In this document: positions 19,224 to 32,100 of the stretch, in pieces
Layout: the number at the start of each line of letters is the position of its first letter
Position numbering within the stretch: position 1 is the first letter of the stretch
NCBI GenBank assembly: GCA_010909725.1
Contig: JAACMV010000018.1
Location: 868,001 to 932,000 of the forward strand
Length of the DNA stretch: 64,000 nt
Source of the DNA: Picochlorum sp. 'celeri'
Lineage: Eukaryota > Chlorophyta > Trebouxiophyceae
Reading direction: 5' to 3'
Notes under the pieces: generated by a model
What the model was told of the DNA's origin: nothing
Databases searched by the model: none
The model's input: only the letters and a program-made list of their open reading frames with translations
Made by a program: the position numbers and the translations under genes

Positions 19224-22200
19224 TCACGCAAATTCTGCAATAATCTCATCTATTTCTTCCAGCGTCTGGGAAACTTCAACAATCTTGCATGTCGAATCTG
19301 TATCCTCATCGAGTGGAACGGATGAGTTTGAATCTCTTCCTTCGCAAGATGAGAACAGTTTCTGAAGTTTTGCAGGATCCACAGATTTTACTTGTAGGTC
19401 ATTGCTTTCCATCGATCCGAGAATCATCAGTAAAATTTCGTTTGCCCACGCGTGGTTCCCAGCTTTGATGTTCAGCTCTGCTGCACGAGCTTGACAGACG
19501 AGTTGCATTTTCATCTCCAATGCCAGACCTGCTGCATGCCTTGCCAGGCGTGCTGCAAGATCAGTATCCGATTTAGAAGCTTTGAGCATGAATTTCGCAG
19601 CTGCATACTCACTGACACATCTTCTGCGGAAATCTTCATTTTCAGGTGCGAGATTCATCTTTGAGAAGGCTCTGCCGAATTCTCTGCTGGCCTTTTGCCA
19701 TGAGGATGCCAAGAAATGCTTCGAGGCATTTTCATGATATTTTTCAGACTCTGGTGGAATAGCAGCTAATGAAGCAGATGGTTGCCCTGAGTTCACATCA
19801 CCTTCATCGAAATCGAGCAGACTGCTTTCACCAGTCTGGAGAATTTCTTCATTATCTACCTTGTCTACATGTGTTTCTGGTGATGCAAACAATGCCTCAA
19901 ATTCGTTCCAACCTGAAAGTAGATCACTTTGAGGTACTTGCGCTGGCTGATTTTGGGGCTTCATTGGTGCAAAATACTCCTCTGGAAGGGCACCTGAAGG
20001 CTGTGGAGATATCCTTTGTGTTGAGGTTACTCCCAGCCCACTTAAAGAAGCAAAAGCATCACCGCCTTCTACCACTTCTTTCACTGGATTTTCAGACTCC
20101 TTTTCACTTAAAGAAGGCTCTGTTCCAAAATCTTCACTAGACTCGGCATCTTTTGATGACGAAAGCCCCTTGAAAGATGCCTTTGACACTTGGCCCAACT
20201 TCAACGACTTTGCTGCATCTAGCAAGGACTCGCTATCATTCACTGATTCGATTTCTTCCTTTGATTTGATTTTGAATATTAATTTATTCGTTGTGGTGGA
20301 AGCAAAATTTGCCGCCGATTCGCCGCCCATAAGACTGGACTCGTCATCAGAGCTGTAGAACTCGTCATCAATGAGCTTCTTTGAAGCAAAGAAGGCAGCT
20401 CTAGCTTCTTCCTGCGCTTTCGGAGACTTCAGAGACTCTTTAACTCCTACAGACTCGCTAACACTGGTCTCTGTGGCGGTGTCTGATTCTGGACCAGCTG
20501 TTATTACTCTTTGTACAGCATTCAGGGCACTGTCCTCCTCGTCATCAAAATCAAATTCTTCCACATGTTCAATCTCCTCCCCGGCAATTTCATCCTTAGA
20601 CTCGGTGATAATAGAGCCTGGCTTAATTGTCGCACCTGAGAAGCCGAGGTAAGATGCTAGTTTTGATTTATCAACCCTACTTATTGGATCCCCCTTGTGG
20701 CCATCATCACTGTCACTGTCCATCTCAATGCCAGGAGGAATCTCACCAGAAGCAATGGCGCTCTCATCAACTTGCAACGTAGCCTCCATGAAGGGGAGCC
20801 TATCAGATGGGGCCAGATCCCAAGATGGAAAGTTTTCAGTAGGAAGTACATCAGTTGGACTCTCATCTCCAGCAATCATTGGTTTGGCACTTTCTTGTAG
20901 TTCATAATCTTCCACAAACGGCCTTCCACCAAATTTGGTTGGGTTACTTGCTACACTGCGTCTAAATGCATCTTCATTCACTGCCAATAGATGGTTTGCA
21001 AGGAGTTCTGCCTTTCTTCCCCCTCTGGATGCATAGCGATGCAGTCCATCAAAGTCTCCTTGGAATATACACAATGCAAACAACTCTCGCCATGCACCTG
21101 CTGCCTCAAATAAATCCTTTGCATATTTAAAATGACCATAAAGCTCACAAGATCTTGCAAGAATCACCATCTTCTCGTAGAGAAGAGAGGTCTCTTCAGG
21201 GTGGTCTGGGTAGAATTCACTTTCCTCATACTCGAGCATAGTGTGTGCAACAATGCCATCCCAATCACCTGCAGCAGCTTTAAAGATCCCCCTCTTTGCA
21301 TCATTCATCTCTGGCAACTCCGAACACGAAGCAGCAGCAGACACAATGTCAGCAAATCCCAAATTAGACACTCCATCTAGTACTGATATTGGGATTTTCG
21401 TGGCACCATAACTGGACAGCAGAGATTTCAAAGATTTTTCAGCCCTCTCAAAAGATCCAGGAAGGATGCTCTTTGAGTACAGGTGCGCCCAGCCCAACAA
21501 CATCATGGGAACAGGATCCCAAGCTCGATACGACGACTCAATAGCGCCAGAAGGGTTCCTGTATGCATACAGCAGCCTATCTCCAAGTGCACCAAGAATT
21601 GACACAGATGGACCCATCATCGCACTTGCCGCGTGGACGACACTTCCATCAATACCGGCATAAAGGAACTGATCCATTGATGTTGATACTACCAGAGATG
21701 GACCGATCCAGAGACTGGACACTGGAATACCAGCATCCGCAGGTAGGAGGCATGATGAAATCAACTCTAGCTTGTCAGACAGGAACACTACCCTGTCAGA
21801 CATGGTGACTGCCAACACACATGGTATCGCCTCGTCTGCACCTTGCATATCAGAATGATATGTTCCTGCTGGATCCATCAAATTCTGCCATGCTACTTGT
21901 ATGACAGCAGATGCTGCTGGAAGTTGGTATGCAGCTTTAGATCTCAGCGATCGTGTATTGTGACTATACATTGAACTGGCTTGAGACACCTCCACCAAGC
22001 ACAATTTATTTCTCATGGTCAAAGCTAGAATCGTCTTTGGAATCTCTCGTCGCTTCACTTCGTACGCTTCCCATTCCTGCATGGCCGCTTCCTCCTCTTC
22101 ATCCGTTTCATCATCATCCGCACTATGCATTTCTGGTTTGGGCTTGGGAGGGCCTGGAATCCGAGAGACAGGGCCTCGGAAAACAGCTGCAATTATACCA

Positions 22201-24160
22201 TCTTCTATTCCATGTATGGTACTAATCATGCCTTTTGTGCCGTGGTTGGCAAGTTTGACTGTGTCGAAAATCATCAAAGACTTCCCAGAGTTTGTCAGGA
22301 CAACAGCAAGCTCATCTCTAGACCCTGCAAACACTCCATCTCTTCCTGGGAACCACCAAGATCCTGGAGATACAGCCGCCTGACTATCCAATACAGCTGA
22401 AAACTGAAAAGACCCCGCGTGTTCACCTGTCGTAATTCTGGAGAAGAGCATCCAGACACCCCTCTTGCTACTATGCGCTGTCCTCACCAACATTCTTCCA
22501 ACTTTTCCCGATTGCAACTTTGGCCTCATATATGTAGAAAGCACGCCATGTGCAAGATCGAACATTAAAACTGAATCTGGCGTTGTCACAAACGTTGAAC
22601 GCGGGAAATGCAATTCAGAGACTGTTCCATCATGAGATGCATCAGACCCTTGCAGCCAAAAGTATGGTGAGGAGTGCAACGGATGACACGGTGGTGTTCC
22701 CATCTCGTCATCACTAATAACTGATATTAAAGGTATCTTGAACGTGGATACTGCCACTGAATTATCGCTTGCAGCACTCCAAAACGCCATCATCCCAGAC
22801 TTTGGATGGATAACACTGCCAGCAACAACTGCAGTATCACTCATACCCAGCATACTTTGCGAGCTTCCTCTGCCATTACCATCCAAAGCAGCCCAGAGAG
22901 AACTTGGTATAGCGTGACACGATGCAAATGATATCCCAGTATCTTCACTAATTGTATATTTCCACGCAAAAAATCCCACATTTCCTCTTGCTTGGCACAC
23001 TGCTGCAACAGCAAGGGACCCTTGCTGTACAAATCCAAACCCTCCAACTACCCCACCGGTCCCCGTCTTCAGAACATGAATCATCCTTATTGTATTCCCG
23101 ATACTCTCTAGTATACTAATGCCACTACGCTCCGCCTCAACAACAACGATAGAGCCACCCTTTTTCTTGTCAACATGAGGAAATGCATGCAACTTGACTC
23201 GTTCTTGCGTCGCCGAGAACGGAACTCCATCAATACCCACAACAGGAATGAGATTTCCATTGCTAACTCGACAGGCCAACACGTCCCCATCAACGGTCAA
23301 CACATACACCTTGTCTGCCTCTACCGCATCCGCTGCCAACCCAACAAACACCTGCTTATTCTCAGTCTTTAATTTATACCCCGCTCGATACATATCCTTC
23401 TTTCCGTCTTCAGAACCTCTATTTACATTCATATGTATAGTCCTAACAGTCTTTTTCCCCATGGGAGAATAAAAAACTACAGGGCTGTCTCTACTCACTG
23501 AAACCGCCAGCATCCCAGAGACCAACGGCCTTCCAGCATACTTTGGCTCAGCCACTAAAAGCATCTCCTTCTTCCACGTTCTCGTTGACCAAGCAAATAT
23601 GTTTCTCTCCTGCATCACATCCATACACAACGTTGAACAATCAGACTCTAGAAACAACTATTCTCCTATTCCCACATACCCTTGTCAACAGAATCAGGTA
23701 TTCTCCATTCGCAGTGTACCTCAATTTCACTGGAGATCCATCACAATCCACCATATTTCGTCGACATCCAGAAAGAGCATCGTATTCGACAACTGCTGCG
23801 TTCGTTGCCACAGCAAGAACTTGCAGCGTTGGGTGCCAGCATAAAACAGAGCCAGCCTCGACATCACCCCCCTATATCAACATATATACACATGTTATGT
23901 AAATCCAGTGCGTCGAAGGATAAGGAAAACAACCAGGGCGATCCCTGATGTTGATCTGTCTTGAAAATACGGACCTGTACTGACGCATCGATCGATTCTC
24001 TGGGTACAAAATTAACGAGATGAGGTAATTGATCAATATCTTGTTCCAAACCTTGCATTTGTTTCGCATGACTTTGGTTTCCTGTTGGATGTTGCTGAGG
24101 AATTGTCGTGTTTGGGCGTGTTGCCCCTGTTGAATAGGCAAATGGCCTCAATCTCGACAT
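19224..24160 (-). CDS. TWD40-1: TWD40-1 (TTRAY1) subunit of the TSET/TPLATE complex
   Basis: Three exons (24160-23975, 23871-23680, 23645-19224) give 1599 residues, close to the remembered length of Arabidopsis TWD40-1 (~1600). The N-terminal half is a beta-propeller region (SVLCWHPTLQVLAVAT, VVEYDALSG, LILLTRSDCS at the second junction). The middle holds an alpha-solenoid (FKYAKDLFEAAGAWRELFAL). A long acidic/Ser-rich stretch follows, with KLIFKIKSKEE, SLLDAAKSLKLGQ and LPEEYFAPM, all in the order I recall for TWD40-1, and a C-terminal TPR-like segment (SSWQKASREFGRAFSKMNL). TSET/TPLATE is a heterooligomeric coat relative that drives endocytosis at the plasma membrane in plants and Dictyostelium. 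The second intron is only 34 nt. An alternative, alpha-COP, is less likely because no alpha-COP C-terminal domain is seen. Confidence 0.8.
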
Positions 24161-24380
24161 TGTAATCGACCATATAAATATTTTCTTCTAATAGAGGGGT
24201 TGGCGGTGTAGTGGTTGTACATGAGGGGATACCGGCACCATCTTTTTCTTCTTAGCAATGCAGCATGTGTATCTTTTTCTTCATTCAATGATTGTGCTTG
24301 GGAATGCAGGCCTGTCTAGGCAGGCATACTGGTCTTTCACAATGGCAATGGCAAAAAAAAAAAAGGAATGTGTTACATGA

Positions 24381-26948
24381 TTAGAATCTCTCTCCATATG
24401 CAAAGAACAAGTTCCACTTGCTCTTGTTATTGTCTTTGACAGCCTCTGCTCGAAGAGCACCCAGTTTCACTCCAGCTCCCAAGGATGAGCCACGTCCTAC
24501 TCGCCTGTAATACTCTGTTGGGTTGCCAGATACTTCTTTAGAAGACCAAAGGTCATGTCCCATTTCATAGAATCCATAGAATTGTTTTCCAAAGACTGGA
24601 ACACGGAGTTCAATTGCGGCTTCAAGCATTCGTCGGCAGGCTGCCAATTCACCAATGTTGTAGCCACGGACAGAGTATGGACCTCCGAGGAGGAAACTGT
24701 CGTACACTGGGAGATCTCCAATCGTATTTCCTATGTTTGTCTGTATGACAGCAGTGATTGGAGGGGATGTGCTTCCCTTCTTTGGTTTTCGGAGCTGGAG
24801 GAACCGAGTGGCTGCAACATACATTCTGTTGAAGAATGGAGCCTTGGTTCCGATGCCAAGGCCTTGATCAACCTGCACATACATATTCAAGTATATTATA
24901 TACGACCTATAGTGCACAGTATACGCGACGAAGATCTTTTATGTGTATGTCGTCAAAAAGGTGTGCATCAGTAAAGTTTTTGGGTATACATGTACATGTC
25001 ATCAATGATGTTCTGTATGAGTTTATGTGTTCTCCTCATCTGCAACACCCACAACAAAATAAACACAACGTACCGTGAAAATATCCCTGCTTCCAATCTG
25101 CTGGCCATTCACCATGTATGTGGTGTCTCTTGTCAGAGCTCCCTGTGCGTACACCATCCTGTCTTTTCCAGTCCCACTCAATGTGGTTGGTGGTCCATCG
25201 GCAATGTACTGACCGAACGCATTTGAGCGCATTCCTCGTGGGCAGAGAGCACCATTTTCATCCAAGCACGACACTTCTTGTGCTACAAGCCCCAAAGACC
25301 CTGAGGAGTTTCTTGAATACTGCTCAGAAATGGCAATCTTACCTCCAGCTCTGTCTACCCACACCACTGGGACTTCATCTCCTGATGGTCCTGGAGTGAA
25401 TACACCACAGAGTTTTCTCGAGTTGAACACGGTACCGCTCAACTTTGTCTTCTTAGGATCATCGAGTCCGTATATGTAGGGCTGTGAGTATATCAAACGG
25501 TAAGACAAATCTTCTGATGGAGACAAAAAGTTCTTTGTGTTGATGGATGCTGCCAAGGTTGCAGCCCTGCCTCCCAAATTCCTGTGCTCGTACGTAATAG
25601 TTCCACCTGGTACTAAAGAAACGATGGATGGTCTGTTCTTTTCATTTGGTGCAACCTGCCATTCCAGTTCCAGATCAGCAGTCTGAACTGGTTTCTCCCG
25701 AACCATGACATCAACCTCAACACGAGAGGGGTCCTTTTCGTTCTGCCTTGGGAAAACCTGAACGTTATCAAAAAGATCCAATGCAAACACATTTTGCAAC
25801 GTTTTGCGACCGTCATTCATACTGTACAGAGTTCCCACTTCAACTGGGCAGTACTTCAAGATGAAGGATGCTGGAATGGAACCCTTCTTCTGGGATGGAT
25901 TGCCATCTTCATCGACATACACAACGCCCACCTTGGATGTTCTCCCCTCAACAACGTGTGCGACAACATTTCCGGTTGGCATCCCAGTGAAATGAGAAAT
26001 GTAGGACAAACCAAAGCCTCTTGCCTGATACCATCCCTCAATCACATTTTTGATTGCTGCCATTGTCTCCATTGTGAATGCTTGTCCCTTGTACGCCTCC
26101 AACTTGGCATTTGTCTCATCCACGACATTTTTTGGCAAAACCTTGGCACCTTCTACAGCAAATGTTTTGATCTCTGGATACCGCTTCTCCACAAAGTCAA
26201 AAACAACACTAAACTTGCCCTTCTTGTCTGGCAACACCTTTGCATTGACAGATTCAAACAGACCAGTGTTGTATAATTGCTTAATATCCTGACTGAGCTC
26301 AGTTCGAGAGCAAGTGAATCCAGCTTGGCAGTTCAACGATGCAAACAAGTCCTCCTCTGTGGGGATACCTTCCCCAACAGGAAGACCTTGAGCTTTGATT
26401 TCACTGCAGAAGAAACCATCTCCAGAAGCCCCACCAACATCCTCGTCATCATTGTCTTCCTCGTCTGCGTCTTCATCTTCATCCTCATCGTCTTCATCCT
26501 CATCCTCATCCTCCTCTTCCTCATCGTCATCCTCCTCTTCTTCTTCCTCATCCTCAGCAATAACGTACACTTCCTGGGCACCGGATCCATCGCCCCCTCC
26601 ATCACCCCCTTCACCTCCATTATTATTATCTCCTCCACCAATCCCTCCCATACACAGCAAAGGAATCGCCATAGAGAAGGGTGCTGCCACACCAAGCCCG
26701 AACTTGAGCGGCTCCTCACGCACACTCCCAGCAAAAGCTAATCTATCGATCCATCGATCACTTGGATGTACAGAAGAATCCATCGAATCATCTTTGCCGC
26801 ATTCACAACGAATAGCAGCCACTCGCGCTGTCCTCCTCGACACTCTGCATGGTGAGGAGGCGGACAACACCGCTCTCACCATATGCCCATTCCCACCACG
26901 CATGGAACTACTAGACGATTTACAAACTACATTGCCCGCCACAACCAT
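24381..26948 (-). CDS. TOC75: TOC75 protein-import channel of the chloroplast outer envelope
   Basis: Exons 26948-25074 and 24872-24381 (201-nt intron, junction SRDIFT/VDQGLG) encode 788 residues. The N-terminus is Ser/Arg-rich with hydrophobic stretches (transit peptide), then a Gly/Asn-rich segment and a long run of Asp/Glu (~130-175). POTRA repeats follow (DIKQLYNTGLFESVNA, YPEIKTFAVEGAKVLP, QARGFGLSYISHF), then the Omp85 barrel with YEHRNLGGRAATLA, VDQGLGIGTKAPFFNR, GDLPVYDSFLLGGPYSVRGY and the terminal beta-signal FAYGERF. These are the TOC75 motifs, including the VRGY loop essential for Omp85 function and the Phe-terminated end. The protein forms the pore for nuclear-encoded preproteins at the plastid surface. 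Plant TOC75 has a polyglycine stretch where this one has Gly plus a polyacidic run. Confidence 0.94.
26435..26560. repeat. Low-complexity acidic-run coding repeat (CTT/CAT/CCT triplets)
   Basis: Imperfect trinucleotide repeat that encodes the Asp/Glu run of TOC75 on the minus strand. On the plus strand the same bases read as long Ser and Leu/Ile runs, which are artefacts. Confidence 0.8.
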
Positions 26949-27160
26949 GGTAAATATTCCGTTTCAGTCACAATCGCTGTCAATCTCCTCCAGATAATGT
27001 TCCTACTCGGAATATTCACGTCTTCTCTGGATCGATGCGGCACTATATAACCCAGATATACTACAAAATCTATAGTAGTAATAATTAATGCCTCGTGGAG
27101 GTAGAATACTCGTCTCATTGATCAAATGGTCGGCTTTTTGCTCGAGAGCAGATCTCGAGA

Positions 27161-27163
27161 TCT
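27161..27163. other. Target-site duplication (TCT), left
   Basis: TCT directly before the left terminal inverted repeat; the same three bases follow the right end (32960-32962). A 3-bp duplication is characteristic of CACTA/EnSpm transposons. Confidence 0.65.
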
Positions 27164-27191
27164 CCCTACTGAGGAAGGCGCGATCCTCGCC
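27164..27191 (+). repeat. Left terminal inverted repeat of transposon
   Basis: Starts CCCTACTGAGGAAGGC and ends CCTCGCC. The reverse complement of 32932-32959 matches it at 21 of 28 positions; five of the seven differences are transitions. Confidence 0.75.
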
Positions 27192-27438
27192 ACCCTGGAT
27201 GCCAAAGCAAAATCGAATTTAACCGATGTTCCCCCCCTCACGCGCCCTACCGCGCGTATGAAATGGAATTATATACTGTTCCGGCACCCAGAGAAGCCCT
27301 GAAATCGAGCAAAAGACACGGGGCTTGTTGTTTCGGCAATTCTGGTTTGGGTACCCGGAATTTTGGATACTCGGCACGGCTCGTTTACGCAATACTAGGC
27401 TTCAATGGATTCATTAACACATATATATAGTATATTGA

Positions 27439-28670
27439 TTACTTTCCGATGGTAATTTTGGTTGTTCGCCGTTTTCCTGGCCGTTCTACTACTTCAGTTT
27501 CAGGCTTGGAAGCCTGGATGACTGGCCCTTTTGCTCCCCCATTTTTCTTGCGCCCTCGCTTGCCTGCTACTGGGGTGTACTTGTTATTCTTCCCTCGTAT
27601 GTTTAAAATCTCCCTGAAGATCCCAGATATCTGACGAGTGCGTGTGCTCTGTCGAACTGTGTTCTCCTTGTTGCTCTTGCTGGTTTTCTTTATGCTCTTT
27701 GCCCTGATATTTTCTTCTGGAGCAACACGGACCAGTGACTCATGCCATCTCACAGGTTTATTTACTTCTATCACTTTCGTTGACAGGTCCTCCTGAGTTT
27801 GTCCCCCAACCCTCTGAAGAGGCCCATCATGTGGGAATACTTCCTGCACCATTATTGGCATGAGGCCATCCTGGCAAGTGCAATTCCCTCTAGAGCCTTC
27901 ACACATCACAGAACCCAACGCTATATAGTATAATATGTCACATTCTTCTGATGCTGCGAGAGAAATGTTCCTTCTCTTACCAATCAGTCTCACCTTGGTC
28001 GCAATTGGGAACTGTGTGTGCTGTCGCTCTGATGGTTCCTTGGTTGGGTTACTATGTTTTGCCTTTTCTGGGCCGCAAAGTCGATCAAGATCTCCATGAG
28101 GAACCAATATTTTGTACACCCGTTCAAAATTCCACCCTTTTGAAGTGCATTTCTTCCTCACCTTCTGTATGGCCGCTGCCTCTCTACTGGTTGTTACCTT
28201 GGGCTTTCCTGATATCTTCTCCGAACCCTCTATGAACGCTTCTTTCCATCTTGAATCGATATTTCTATTGTCCTTATTGTATCTACCGCTTTTTGCGAGT
28301 GCAAGTACGACCCGTTTGGCAATCTCATCCTGCAATATAGTATGCAACCTTAGTTGGGCGTCTATTCTGCAGGCTGGCAAAGGAACATTCGTACCTCCTT
28401 AAGCCATTCTTCGAATGGCTGATTCTGACTAACCGACTCTGCAGGTTCTGCGACTATCTGAATATCTTTGCCTGTAGCAACAGGTACCTCAGCTGGCAAA
28501 GGTGCACCAGCAGGGAAGGGAGGCAAGTGGTCGATGTGCGCAGTGTCAGCAAAGTTTATTTTCCCCTCTTGTATTAGCTCGAGATATTTTAATCTGCACT
28601 GATACTTTACCAGTTCAACCTCCTGACTCAACGTGTCCTGCTTACCATCCGTGGCAGTTGGGATGGACAT
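27439..28670 (-). CDS. Transposon accessory protein (TnpA-like position)
   Basis: Not recognised by family. Two exons (28670-28395 and 28329-27439; 65-nt intron, GTACGA...TTGCAG) give 388 residues from ATG MSIPTATDGKQ. The exon join restores EEWLKEDEIAKRVV. The N-terminal 90 residues look helical (QEVELVKYQCRLKYLEL), the middle carries a Cys/His cluster (CEGSRGNCTCQDG), and the last third is strongly basic with AT-hook-like KRGRKK and PGKRRTTK. A second, DNA-binding product encoded divergently from the transposase is the usual arrangement in En/Spm-type elements, where TnpA binds subterminal repeats. That role is inferred from position and charge only. A longer form using an upstream exon is possible, but I found no ATG for it. 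Confidence 0.6.
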
Positions 28671-29163
28671 CACAACGGCTGTCACGTGCACCTGGTAATG
28701 ATCAACGCAAGTAATTAATGAGCGAATAGTCATATTTATATACTTTACAAGGCTTTTCACCACATCTGTGTGGCATACGTACCAGGGGATACCCAACGTC
28801 CAACGTCAACAACGCATTCGGTTACTCCTGAGAACCTACCCCAGGTGCTGTATTTCTGCCCTTCGCGGTTAATAATATATTTATATGATATAAATAAGTA
28901 AGTTTATGTCGCCCGTGGGGGTTGACACCCGTCCAATATGGACTCTGTCAGATGGTAGATCTGCTTCTGGACTTGTCGAAATTTTGACAAGTCCTCCGGG
29001 GATGCACTCCGGTCGCTCCCTGAGTAAGTAGATCGGGTTGAGCCGATGTCTCCAAAATCGGGGACAATATCGATATATGGTAATTACCAATACAAATATT
29101 CGACGGAAAGTTCAATGTATGGTACACGTGCTAGGTTTGCAAATTTGAACCAGTTTGAAAAGC
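28671..29163. promoter_or_regulatory. Divergent promoter between the two transposon genes
   Basis: About 490 bp between the divergent starts. It contains a perfect 9-bp inverted repeat GGACTTGTC-(8 nt)-GACAAGTCC (28969-28994) and AT-rich stretches (TAATAATATATTTATATG near 28870). No other gene seen. Confidence 0.5.
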
Positions 29164-32100
29164 ATGGCCTGCCAGGACGCTTCAACCACTCCTACTGATA
29201 CTGGGGTCTCACTCCCAGTCTCGGATCGTTCTCTGAAGAACAATAGAGAGAGAATATGTGACTATTCTTTTCACTGTCCTTGTGACCGGTGTGAGGGCCG
29301 GCCCCCTATTCCCTACAAGAGTGTCAGAAACCATCTGAAAAGACTAAAGGACAATATCTCAAGGACAGTAAGCACTAAAAAAGTGAAGGAAAGTCAGAGG
29401 GCCAAACTGCTCAAGTTCAATGATAAAATGAATCAGTTCAATTTAGCCGTCGAGAATGGGAGTTGGAGAGAAATAGCAATAGATAAGGACTCTGAAGGGG
29501 AGCAGCTGCAACAGAGTCATGTGGTCGCTCAACCTGACGTGGTGCAAGAAGAGAGTTTTGTGGATATGAACTGTGATGATGGAGGAGGGTTTGATGAGAT
29601 CGACCATGCCTATGAAAGTGACGAGGCTGATGGAGATGCATCTGCAGAAGATGTTGGCAGTGAAACTGAGGGGGAGATGGACAATGAGATTGAAGCACAG
29701 CAATCAAACGAATTAAATGAACTCATAATTGAATCAGAATCTCGTATATCCCTCCAAGAATGCACACTGCCCGAAGATCTAGCCCTTTGGTTGCTGGATC
29801 CTGTGGAGAGATATCCTGAAGGCCAAGTGGAACAGAAATTTGTTGGGGACTTTTGTGTGGAACTGCTGCTGAACATGCTCGAAAATAAGTACGCGATTCA
29901 AAATATTAGACAAGATTTCAATATAATCTCTCGCTACTTTTCAAATGCGCCCTCGTATAACAAGGTGGAAGCACTACTGAGGAAAATTGGGTCTCCTTTT
30001 CATACATTTTACACGTGTGTCAACCACCACCCAGTAACATCTAACAGGGGATCCGCATGTATTGAACCATCTTGTAGGAAAGATATGTCTATTCCAATTA
30101 AGCAATTGAAGATTATGGACGTTTTGAGGCGTGCTATGCAAGATACCACGTTTGCACAAGGTGTCAGGTATGGACCAAGTTTGCCAAGACAGGGCTCTGA
30201 TCAGATGTTATCCTCTGTCTGGCAGAGTCCGGCTATAGAGCGATTGAGGCTCGAAAAAGGTTTAGATATGGAAATGACAGACGAATACATCCCTATTGTG
30301 ATTGAATTATTCACAGATGGGTTTTCTCCATTCAACCGATCAGCGTATTCAATTTGGTGTGTCTTGATGAGAATTCTCAATCTACCTCCAGAGCTGGGTA
30401 AAAAGTATAGAAACATCTACCCATTGATGATAGTAGACGGTCCAAAAGAGGCAGAGAGCATTGATCAGTATCTGGGTATGATTGTGAAGGACATTGAAGA
30501 TATCTGCAGTGGGGAAGGAGAAACTCTATATGATGCAGCAAGGAAATCTCATATTAGAACCAAGGTTTTTCTCCTATGCAGTGCACAGGATACAAGAGCA
30601 TTGCGATTGGTAGCAAAGCATGACGAGACTCCAAGTCAATGGCCTTGCCATATGTGCAAAATCTTTGGAGAGAGTTTCAAAATTGGCAAAGGACAGGGTA
30701 TGCAAAGGATAGCATACAAGGCGAGCAGCATGCCAGAACCAACAGAGTCTGACAAGATGAATTTATTCTTATGGAATAGTGATGAGGTGCGATCATCTCA
30801 GTCTTGGGTCGAAGAGGAGTTGAAAAAAGGGAAGGTTACTTTGGACAACAAGGCGTTTCCAGGTTTTGCTCAGCAACGAAAAGGGATCAGGGGCGTATGT
30901 GCATTTAGCAGTTTGCCATATTTTGATTTGGTCAACGGTTTTTTATTCTGCGCAATGCATGGTATTCAAAATGCTGCTAGCAGGGCTGAGGGCAACGTGG
31001 TAGGAAAATTTGACACTGAAACACTGAGGAAATTTTTGAACCTGACTGGCCTCCCAAAATGGGTGATGAGACTGGCACCACGTGATTCCCAATCAAGACG
31101 CGATGATCCTAATCGTTACTCTGAGAAAAATTCAACGCAAGCAAGGAACTTTGTTTCGTTCATTTGCAAGCCATCTGGACTTCATGGGGATCCCTCAAGA
31201 TTGTTTCGAAAACCAAATCAATCCAAGAAGCGAGAGGAGGAAAACGACTCTAATGCAGCAAAAATTAAAGCATCTGAATATAAAGATTTTGCCATCAGCG
31301 GCATTATGTGCGCTGCAATGTATTTTGGGGGAGTTGACCCCGCCGTAGTCAAGGCTTATGATGGACTGTTCTACGCATTGAAAAAGCTTTGCTCACCAGT
31401 TATCAATGTGGAGGAGATAGAGGAACTCGACGAACAGGGAATGTATCACATAATGTTAGAGCTTGAAAGTCAGTTACCAAAGACAGAAATGCCCTTCCAT
31501 TTGCATAGCATATATCACCTACCAAGCCAAGTGCTCAACTATGGCCCTCTGCCTGACCTGTGGTCCTTTCCCTTAGAGAGCAAGTTCAAAGACATGAAGA
31601 GTATGGCTAAGAAAAAAAACATGCCTGTTGCATCTATGGCTTCAAGATTATCTACTGAAATGGCTGTGAGATTAATCGCTTCTGCCATGGAAAACCACAG
31701 AGGAAGGGATGAGCATGAACTCTCAGAGGTGATGCCAACAGTCCAGGAGGACCTCGTACTTCCTTCAAAGTGCAGGCAGATAAACTTGAATCAGGATGAA
31801 GATCTCGGTATTGTAAGACTTATACAAGAATATTATGTGTCCAGCGAGAGTATGGAAGATATCTTGGGGCGTCAGTATGATTGGGCTGAACTTCAATACA
31901 CATGCCTGGTGGCAGAGGCATATGAAGAGTGTGGCACAACCCAGATACCACATCTTATCAAACAACTGGCACTCATGCAGTTTCAGATATTTGAATATGA
32001 TAAGTTAATTCTTCACGGCGTCGAGATCGAACACAAGTCGTATGTGGAGCGGATGAAAGTTGCAACAGATAACAGCTACCTGCTACTGCAACAAGATCAA

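Noticed and set aside
26277..26997. Two long plus-strand frames rich in Leu/Ile and poly-Ser over TOC75
   Set aside because: They are antisense readings of the Asp/Glu-coding triplet repeat; no splice sites or start context support them.
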